35,114 nt of DNA, taken from NCBI GenBank assembly GCA_903843135.1, contig CAIMOS010000097.1:1-35114 (forward strand), written 5' to 3'. Source of the DNA: an uncultured Ignavibacteriales bacterium (GTDB taxonomy: Bacteria; Bacteroidota; Ignavibacteria; Ignavibacteriales; Ignavibacteriaceae). Shown in pieces: positions 25,526 to 31,434 of this stretch. Numbering within the stretch: the stretch's first letter is position 1; the number at the start of each line of letters is the position of its first letter. The translations under genes and the position numbers were made by a program. The notes beneath the pieces were generated by a model that ran no database searches, had not been told where the DNA came from, and saw nothing but the letters and a program-made list of their open reading frames with translations.

Positions 25526-25924
25526 ATGGCTGAGTCAAATAAGAAAGTCATTGATGAATGGATTTTGCAGTCTGATTATGACTTTAAGACTGCAGAGGCG
25601 ATGTTTGACACGGGGAGATACATCTATTGTATCTTTATGTGCCATCTTAGTCTTGAAAAATGCCTTAAGGCCTTGTACTGCAAAGCCTTAAATAAGCATC
25701 CCGAGAAAACGCACAACTTAAATTATCTTATTAATAAAATCGGACTTGAATTACCAGAGGAATTACTATCATTTATCGATAATATCAATAACAATAGTGT
25801 TCCGACCAGATATCCAGATGATTTACAAAAAGTATTGGCTTCGTATAAGAAACGCGAAACCAAAAAGATACTCTCCACAACAAAAGAAACTTTGATATGG
25901 CTGAAAGAGAAATTGCAGAACTAA
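25526..25924 (+). CDS. HEPN domain protein (putative toxin partner)
   Basis: A 132-residue helical HEPN protein of the PF05168 type. YIYCIFMCHLSLEKCLKAL at about 32-50, KTHNLNYL at 61-68 and TRYPDD at 94-99 are the family landmarks. HEPN proteins paired with minimal nucleotidyltransferases form HEPN-MNT modules, in several cases toxin-antitoxin pairs in which HEPN is an RNase. The R-x4-6-H RNase motif is not present (R31 and H40 are eight residues apart), so RNase activity is uncertain. The gene overlaps the MNT gene by 28 bases, so the two are co-translated. Start ATG 25526; no clear Shine-Dalgarno. Confidence 0.9.
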   Translation: MAESNKKVIDEWILQSDYDFKTAEAMFDTGRYIYCIFMCHLSLEKCLKALYCKALNKHPEKTHNLNYLINKIGLELPEELLSFIDNINNNSVPTRYPDDLQKVLASYKKRETKKILSTTKETLIWLKEKLQN

Positions 25925-26229
25925 AAAAAGAAATTGAAAAGATTTTTTCAGAGAAGCATATAAAGCTCGATAAAGTAGTGCTATTTGGTTCATCTGCCAG
26001 GAAATCCGCAAATAAAAATTCAGACGTCGATTTGCTTTTTATTTCAAAAGCATTCAGGAATAAGAAGTTAAATGATATTTATAAAATGGTTAGCGGCGTT
26101 AACAGGGCTTTGGTAAACAAATTCGACAGGCCATTTGACACTATTTTCTATTCTGACGTTGACTGGAATCTGGGAAGTTCTTTGATAGTCTCTGAAGCAA
26201 AAAATAACGGTGTCGTTATCCTTGGCTGA
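25897..26229 (+). CDS. Minimal nucleotidyltransferase (MNT) domain protein
   Basis: 110 residues with the polymerase-beta-type motif FGSSARKSANKNSDVD: G31-S32, ten residues, then D43-x-D45. The possible third acidic residue is D81 (PFDTIFY). This is the antitoxin-type partner of HEPN proteins; a characterised homologous system silences its HEPN toxin by adding AMP to it. A predicted helix precedes the domain. The ATG lies 28 bases inside the HEPN gene. Both genes are AT-richer than the neighbouring aconitase and lie between two copies of a direct repeat, which fits acquisition as a cassette (inference). Confidence 0.9.
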   Translation: MAEREIAELKKEIEKIFSEKHIKLDKVVLFGSSARKSANKNSDVDLLFISKAFRNKKLNDIYKMVSGVNRALVNKFDRPFDTIFYSDVDWNLGSSLIVSEAKNNGVVILG

Positions 26230-26352
26230 GTTTTAATCATAGTATCATTCGGCTGGGGCAACAAAACTATTTATTTATAAACCAGAAAAGATTTGTATTC
26301 CCCTTACTGCCTCTGTTTATCCAAACCGGGGCATTTTTGGTTTCAGATTTCT

Positions 26353-26402
26353 CCCTTCCCTTTTTATAACGGGAAGGGCCGGGGATGGGTTAGAGAAGCT
26401 CC
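26353..26402 (+). repeat. GC-rich direct repeat, copy 2 (right of HEPN-MNT)
   Basis: An 8-bp stem (26353-26360 with 26371-26378) followed by GGCCGGGGATGGGTTA, 1,034 bp from copy 1 and in the same orientation. The match continues imperfectly for another ~13 bases. A minus-strand open frame across it is an artefact of this kind of repeat. Confidence 0.85.
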
Positions 26403-26524
26403 CTTTAGAATTCAGGCGATACACTCTCACGCATAGTTTTTTCAGTTTCATCTCCATCAGCCGTCTGCATAAACTTAAACTAGTGCCTTCCACTCCCCTA
26501 TAATACATCAATACATTATTATGC

Positions 26525-26565
26525 ATTACTAATACATAAAATTGTATTTTTCATCTATTAGTAAT
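26525..26565. promoter_or_regulatory. Inverted repeat 1 upstream of the second DUF4143 ATPase
   Basis: A perfect 10-bp inverted repeat: ATTACTAATA (26525-26534) with TATTAGTAAT (26556-26565), separated by 21 bases. It lies in the AT-rich part of the 431-bp gap 26230-26660, among several TAATACAT copies. Possible operator or recombination site. Confidence 0.55.
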
Positions 26566-26599
26566 ACTTAAAAATATGCCATTTGTTTTGCCGGAATAG

Positions 26600-26630
26600 A
26601 TAATTTATGTATTATTAAAACATAAATTAT
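26600..26630. promoter_or_regulatory. Inverted repeat 2 upstream of the second DUF4143 ATPase
   Basis: A perfect 10-bp inverted repeat: ATAATTTATG (26600-26609) with CATAAATTAT (26621-26630), loop of 11. The sequence TTTATGTATTA is repeated again at about 26636-26646, just before the ATG. It may bind a regulator or control ATPase expression. Confidence 0.55.
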
Positions 26631-26660
26631 TGGTTTTTATGTATTAATAACGAACAATAT

Positions 26661-27935
26661 ATGCAATCCGGATTGATCGAACGTGTAATAGAAGACCAGT
26701 TGCACTACTTTAAGGCGAAACCACCGGGTATTCTCCGCGAGATAAACATAAGCCGTGCCCTGAAATCGAATCAGGTAGTGGCAATTACTGGAATCCGAAG
26801 GTGCGGCAAATCCACGCTGTTGCGTCAGATCGCTGCGAAGTACAGCGAATATTATTACCTGAACTTCGATGATGACAGATTACTCGGTTTCACTGTGAGT
26901 GATTTTGAGAATCTTATGATGGCCTGGAAAAAACTTTCAAAAGCCGGAGTAATAGTACTGGACGAAATACAGGTGGTCCCGGGCTGGGAGAGGTTCGTGA
27001 GGCGTATTCACGACGAGAATTATAAAGTTTTCATCACCGGCTCTAACGCTGATCTGCTCAGCGGAGAACTTTCCACACACCTGACGGGGCGCCATCACAG
27101 CATCGAATTATACCCGTTTTCACTGTATGAATTTCTTAAGTTCAGAAATTTCGATTCAACAATCAAAACAACTGACAATCATATCAGACTGACAGAACTG
27201 ACAGATGAATACCTCGAGAACGGAGGTTTTCCGGAATATCTCATTTATCAGGACCCGGAATACCTGAGACGGGTGTATGAGGATATAATATACAGAGATC
27301 TTATTGTCCGGTTTAAAATACGAGATACCAAATCATTCCGGGAATTGTCCCGTTATCTCTTCACCAATATAACTTCGGTAATAGGTTATAATTCGCTGCA
27401 AAGAGTTTTGAATATCGGCAGCGTCTGGTCTGTCAAAAACTATATTGACTACCTGCGGCAGAGTTTTCTGTTCACTGAGGTGTTCAAGTATGATTATTCT
27501 ATGAAAAAGCAGTTGGTGTACGATAAAAAAATCTTTTCTATAGACAACGGGCTCAGGAATGCAGTTTCATTGCGGTTCAGCAATGATTCAGGGAAGCTCC
27601 TTGAGAACGCAGTATTTATCCACCTTAAGAGAACGGATAATGAAATATATTATTATAAAGGTAAGAGAGAATGTGATTTTTTGATCAGTTATAAAAATAA
27701 AATCGCTTCGGCAATACAGGTAACCGACCTCATAACCAATTCCAATCGTGACAGGGAAATGGAAGGGCTGCGCGAAGCGATGCAAAAATTCGACCTGAAA
27801 GAAGGGACCATCATCACCCGCGATACTGAAGACAAGTATGATGTAAATGAGGGAGTGATCCGCATTGTACCGGCTTACAAATGGCTTCAGTATGAACAGT
27901 CCGATATAGTTAATAATGAAAAAGCGCGGCGCTGA
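26661..27935 (+). CDS. AAA ATPase with DUF4143 (AAA_14 type), second copy
   Basis: 424 residues. Walker A GIRRCGKST at 44-52, Walker B VIVLDEIQ at 97-104, and TGSNADLLSGEL matches the sensor region of the ATPase at 21544. The C-terminal DUF4143 half includes GGFPEYL, DIIYRDLIVRFKIRD and a nuclease-like end (CDFLISYKNKIASAIQVT). The two ATPases share motifs but are clearly different in sequence (subfamily paralogues, not a recent duplication). Tandem inverted repeats lie ahead of it, and there is no Shine-Dalgarno. The last 20 bases overlap the start of the radical SAM gene, suggesting co-transcription. Function not established. Confidence 0.92.
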   Translation: MQSGLIERVIEDQLHYFKAKPPGILREINISRALKSNQVVAITGIRRCGKSTLLRQIAAKYSEYYYLNFDDDRLLGFTVSDFENLMMAWKKLSKAGVIVLDEIQVVPGWERFVRRIHDENYKVFITGSNADLLSGELSTHLTGRHHSIELYPFSLYEFLKFRNFDSTIKTTDNHIRLTELTDEYLENGGFPEYLIYQDPEYLRRVYEDIIYRDLIVRFKIRDTKSFRELSRYLFTNITSVIGYNSLQRVLNIGSVWSVKNYIDYLRQSFLFTEVFKYDYSMKKQLVYDKKIFSIDNGLRNAVSLRFSNDSGKLLENAVFIHLKRTDNEIYYYKGKRECDFLISYKNKIASAIQVTDLITNSNRDREMEGLREAMQKFDLKEGTIITRDTEDKYDVNEGVIRIVPAYKWLQYEQSDIVNNEKARR

Positions 27936-28962
27936 AGAAAATCTCCCAAACCGTTTTGTTAAACAGGTCTATGAAATTCCAGCTCCTGATGAATTTGATA
28001 TTCCGGAGGAAGAGAAGGTCAGTCCACAAACTCAGCTTTTTGTTGATGAATCTAAAACGATCATCAGCATAAACGACAGCCCCGACATTCCGTTTGTTTA
28101 TTCGGTCAATCCGTACAGGGGATGCGAACACGGCTGCATCTATTGTTACGCCCGCCCCACTCACGAATATCTCGGCTTTTCACTCGGACTCGATTTCGAA
28201 ACCAAAATTACATTCAAACCGGATGCTGATAAACTTTTAGAAAAAGAACTTACAAAAAAATCATACAAACCCGAAGTGATCAACTTCAGCGGTAATACAG
28301 ACTGCTACCAGCCTGTGGAACGTCATCTGAAGTTAACGCGGAAGTGCCTCGAAGTTGTATCCCGGTTTGATCATCCTTATACGATCATAACGAAAAGCTC
28401 GCTGATAAAAAGGGACATTGATATCATTTCTGCGTCCGCAAAGAAACAGCTTGTTTTAGTCGGGATCTCGATTGCCACACTCGACCCGGCACTTGCTACA
28501 AAAATGGATCCGCGGGCAGCCTCTCCTAACTCCCGGCTTAATACTATTGAGGCACTCAGCGCCGCCGGCATACCTGTTGGCGTCGTTGTATCTCCTGTAA
28601 TTCCTGGACTCACCGACCACGAAATGCCGGCGATCCTGAAAGCCGCAAAGGAAGCCGGTGCCACTTCCGCTTCCTATACAATTCTGCGCCTCCCGCACGG
28701 AGTTAAGGAATTATTCACGAAGTGGCTTGAAGAAAACGCACCCGGCAAAGCGGCCAGAATAATCAGCCGAATTAAGGAACTTCGTGGCGGAAAGCTAAAT
28801 GATCCTGAACGCTTTTCCCGAATGAGAGGCAAAGGCGAATTAGCAGATACCATCAGCGTATTCTTCCATCTTAATGCCCGCAAACTCGGACTCGACAATC
28901 CCCCTCCCGCCCTGAGACAAGATTTGTTTAATCCCGGCAATCAGCTTTCGCTCGGCCTCTAA
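27916..28962 (+). CDS. PA0069/Rv2578c-family radical SAM protein
   Basis: 348-residue radical SAM protein. The 4Fe-4S motif CEHGCIYC has C70, C74 and C77, after SVNPYRGC. NFSGNTDCYQP, the ITKSSL segment and VVVSPVIPGLTD are typical of this family, which is related to spore photoproduct lyase but has no assigned reaction. The N-terminus (MKKRGAEENLPNRF) matches the usual conserved start, so ATG 27916 is preferred although it lies inside the 3' end of the ATPase gene. The C-terminus is rich in Asn, Pro and Leu. Substrate unknown. Confidence 0.9.
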   Translation: MKKRGAEENLPNRFVKQVYEIPAPDEFDIPEEEKVSPQTQLFVDESKTIISINDSPDIPFVYSVNPYRGCEHGCIYCYARPTHEYLGFSLGLDFETKITFKPDADKLLEKELTKKSYKPEVINFSGNTDCYQPVERHLKLTRKCLEVVSRFDHPYTIITKSSLIKRDIDIISASAKKQLVLVGISIATLDPALATKMDPRAASPNSRLNTIEALSAAGIPVGVVVSPVIPGLTDHEMPAILKAAKEAGATSASYTILRLPHGVKELFTKWLEENAPGKAARIISRIKELRGGKLNDPERFSRMRGKGELADTISVFFHLNARKLGLDNPPPALRQDLFNPGNQLSLGL

Positions 28963-28971
28963 CGCTTCCGC

Positions 28972-29048
28972 GATAATTGATAATTGTTAATTGTTAATTG
29001 TTAATTGATAATTGTTAATTGTTAATTGATAATTGTTCATTGATATTT
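28972..29048. repeat. Heptamer AT minisatellite, 11 units
   Basis: Eleven consecutive 7-bp units: GATAATT twice, GTTAATT three times, GATAATT, GTTAATT twice, GATAATT, GTTCATT and a degenerate GATATTT. It fills the gap between the radical SAM gene and tlpA, and each GTT/GAT junction supplies a TTG trinucleotide at 7-bp steps. Confidence 0.92.
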
Positions 29049-29055
29049 ATATTTG
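29026..29055 (+). promoter_or_regulatory. TTG / TAnnTTTG promoter of the tlpA-barrel operon
   Basis: TTG (29026-29028, inside the heptamer array) is followed 19 bases later by TATATTTG (29048-29055), the Bacteroidota -33/-7 pattern. The tlpA ATG is 27 bases downstream. Confidence 0.5.
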
Positions 29056-29081
29056 ATGTCTTAATCAATAGGAAATTCTGA

Positions 29082-29582
29082 ATGAAAAATATCTTAATTT
29101 TATTAGTTGCAGTCTTGTTAGTGTTGAACATCCCCCTTTCAGCCCAGGAAGCAAAAACCGGGAAAAAGGCCCCCAATTTCAGACTGGAGGATGTAAACGG
29201 AAAGACCGTTGAACTCAAAGACCTGCTCGGTAAAGGGCCGGTACTGATCTCCTTCTGGGCTACCTGGTGCAAGCCGTGTATGGAAGAACTCGGAGAATAC
29301 AAAGAGATTTATAATAACCTGAAAGACAAAGGCTTCACGATGGTTGCGATTTCAACTGACAACGAGAAAACGGTTAATAAAGTGAAACCTTATGTAGTCA
29401 GTAAAGGAATTCCCGGCATTGTATTGCTCGATACCAATTCCGAAGTAGCGAGGAAATATTATGCGACTTCTATGCCGCACACAGTTATTCTTGATAAAAA
29501 CGGAAATGTACTTTACAGCCACACCGGCTACAAAAAAGGTGATGAAAAAATAGTGCAGGAAATCATCGAGAAAAATTTATAA
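29082..29582 (+). CDS. TlpA-like exported thioredoxin
   Basis: 166 residues. The signal peptide (1-21, MKNILILLVAVLLVL... ending SAQ) exports it to the periplasm. A TlpA/ResA-type thioredoxin fold follows, with APNFRLEDVNG at 30-40 and WCKPC (C63, C66) near 62-66; the cis-Pro is in MPHTVIL. It should keep periplasmic cysteines reduced, as in cytochrome c maturation. AGGA lies about nine bases before the ATG. It is followed five bases later by the beta-barrel gene, so the two probably form a functional unit. Confidence 0.92.
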   Translation: MKNILILLVAVLLVLNIPLSAQEAKTGKKAPNFRLEDVNGKTVELKDLLGKGPVLISFWATWCKPCMEELGEYKEIYNNLKDKGFTMVAISTDNEKTVNKVKPYVVSKGIPGIVLLDTNSEVARKYYATSMPHTVILDKNGNVLYSHTGYKKGDEKIVQEIIEKNL

Positions 29583-29587
29583 TATTT

Positions 29588-31144
29588 ATGACTAAGGCAA
29601 TCACCGTTTTAAGGATCTCTTTTTTAACATTTCTGTTTATCAGTGTATTAACTTCCGCGCAAACGGAAGACCAGTTCGTCCCTCCGGTTCTGCCGGAAGG
29701 GCTTAATCTCTCCAACCAGATGAAATACTCATTCGATAATCAGGCGAAAAGGGAAATCTTCGAGAACTGGTTTAACCTGGACTATTCTTATGGAATCTTT
29801 AATGCCGGGATAAGATTCGAAAGCTTTCAGCCAAATGACCCGAACCCTGCAGTCGCCCGCGGGCGGAAACGTGATTCCGGAATCAACTTCAAATATATCA
29901 GAGCCGAGATCGGCGATATACACGCCAATGCCGAATTCACAGTCGGAAACTACTACGCGCTGTTCGGCAGAGGAATGCTGCTAAAAATTTATGAGGACCG
30001 CAACCTCCGCGTTGACAATAATCTGACCGGAATAAAACTAAACATCAAATACGAGGACCTTTATATTTCCGTACTTTCCGGTATGCCTGAAAATATGGAC
30101 CTCACGCGTTCAGATGTTCTGCACGCTCTCGATTTCGAATACAGAATGAAAAGCATCGCTAATGTCGGCTTAAGCCTTGTCTCCAACAGGCCCGATGCAG
30201 ACGGCGTCGCGACAACAACACTGACCTCAGCAAGAGTGCATCACATCAATGATAATTTTGATGTGTATGCTGAATACGGATTGAAATTCAACGAGGATAT
30301 CAAACAAAATAAATTCAAAGGAGAAGAGAATTTCATCGGTAAGGCGTTTTACGGAAATATCAATTTCTATGTAAGTGATTTCTCTTTGGTTACAGAATAT
30401 AAATATTACGATAATTTCCAGTTCGCTTCATTCGACGGCTCGGTAATTTACAACACCCCGCCTGCGCTCCGTAAAGACTATACATATCTGCTGCTGAACC
30501 GTCACCCGTCTCCGCTCAACCAGGCAAATGAGCAGGGCTTCTACGGCGAACTCTCTTATAACTTCGACGATAATACAGGCATCTCATTGAACGCCGGAGA
30601 AACGCGCACACTACCGGTTACTTCCTTATATCAGCGATCTATGAACACAAAAAATGATATCCGCGTCCAGTTCAGGGAAGCTTTTTTGCAGGCAAACCAC
30701 AAATTCGGAGAGAGTTTCGATTTGTTCGCTGGATTCGGATACAATGAAGAACTTGATAAAAACACAAAGAACATCACCCCTGTTGCGGAACTAAAATACT
30801 ACTTTGATGATATTAACACTTTGAAATTTGTGCTCGAACATCAGAGCACAACGGACAGAACAACCCAGGAAAAATATTTCACACAGGCATTCACTCTCGA
30901 ATATCTCCGTTCCCCCCTCTGGTCCGTAGCGCTGGTTTCAGAATTACTTACACGGGAGCCGATGCCCGGCCACGTGGTAAGAAAAGTCTGGGGCCTTCTT
31001 CAGTTTGGTTATCGTCTTGCAGAACACACCGACATGAGTTTACTAATCGGTTCACGGCAGGCCGGCAATATCTGCATCGGCGGCGTCTGCCGTTACGAAC
31101 CGGAATTCAGAGGCATCGAAATAAAAATGATGAGCAGGTTGTAG
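29588..31144 (+). CDS. Outer-membrane beta-barrel protein (DUF6029-like)
   Basis: 518 residues. The signal peptide covers about 1-25. The rest alternates hydrophobic and polar residues with many Tyr/Phe and Asn/Asp turns, the pattern of an outer-membrane beta-barrel. Features such as GNYYALFGRGMLLKIYEDRN and the repeated DNTGISL and DINTLKFVL strands match the DUF6029 family of FCB bacteria as remembered. No plug or TonB box is seen. C-terminal cysteines (GNICIGGVCR) could be a disulfide, possibly served by the adjacent TlpA. The gene starts five bases after tlpA. Transport specificity is unknown. Confidence 0.8.
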   Translation: MTKAITVLRISFLTFLFISVLTSAQTEDQFVPPVLPEGLNLSNQMKYSFDNQAKREIFENWFNLDYSYGIFNAGIRFESFQPNDPNPAVARGRKRDSGINFKYIRAEIGDIHANAEFTVGNYYALFGRGMLLKIYEDRNLRVDNNLTGIKLNIKYEDLYISVLSGMPENMDLTRSDVLHALDFEYRMKSIANVGLSLVSNRPDADGVATTTLTSARVHHINDNFDVYAEYGLKFNEDIKQNKFKGEENFIGKAFYGNINFYVSDFSLVTEYKYYDNFQFASFDGSVIYNTPPALRKDYTYLLLNRHPSPLNQANEQGFYGELSYNFDDNTGISLNAGETRTLPVTSLYQRSMNTKNDIRVQFREAFLQANHKFGESFDLFAGFGYNEELDKNTKNITPVAELKYYFDDINTLKFVLEHQSTTDRTTQEKYFTQAFTLEYLRSPLWSVALVSELLTREPMPGHVVRKVWGLLQFGYRLAEHTDMSLLIGSRQAGNICIGGVCRYEPEFRGIEIKMMSRL

Positions 31145-31145
31145 A

Positions 31146-31180
31146 ATTAAAAATTAAGAATTATGAATTAAGAATTCTTC
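31146..31180. repeat. Heptamer AATTNNN repeat, 5 units
   Basis: Units AATTAAA, AATTAAG, AATTATG, AATTAAG, AATTCTT in a 7-bp register, starting right after the barrel gene. Opposite orientation to the array at 22956 (AAG against CTT). Confidence 0.8.
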
Positions 31181-31277
31181 AGTATTGATGAGGGTGCGGC
31201 TCACGCCAATCTCAAAGCCGCATCCCATTTACCCACTCCAAAACACACATTTCCCCTCCCTCCCTCTAAATTCTTCT

Positions 31278-31326
31278 ACTGACACTGTTACTGAAACTGA
31301 CACTGATACTGAAACTGTTTACTGAT
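31278..31326. repeat. Hexamer ACTGNN tandem repeat
   Basis: Seven consecutive 6-bp units (ACTGAC, ACTGTT, ACTGAA, ACTGAC, ACTGAT, ACTGAA, ACTGTT) at 31278-31319, then a T and another ACTGAT. It ends ~108 bases before the tricorn-like gene. The rest of the 31145-31434 gap holds no gene. Confidence 0.85.
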
Positions 31327-31344
31327 TATTTACATAAACGGCGC

Positions 31345-31352
31345 TATTTTTG
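31345..31352 (+). promoter_or_regulatory. TAnnTTTG box upstream of the tricorn-like gene
   Basis: TATTTTTG lies 82 bases before the ATG at 31435. No -33 TTG at the proper distance was seen. Confidence 0.33.
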
Positions 31353-31434
31353 TATGAAATGTTTTCGCTCAATTTAACAGAATAGTACATTAACTGAGTT
31401 TTCTAAAATTTCTTAATAAATACAGGTCAGAACT

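Noticed and set aside
26317-26526. Minus-strand 69-codon open frame ending in a Pro/Arg-rich peptide
   Set aside because: It is created by the GC-rich direct repeat at 26353 and has no ribosome site or protein-like composition.
28972-29048. Origin-type or CRISPR-type iterons
   Set aside because: Period is 7 bp with no spacers, no DnaA-box sequence and no replication gene nearby.
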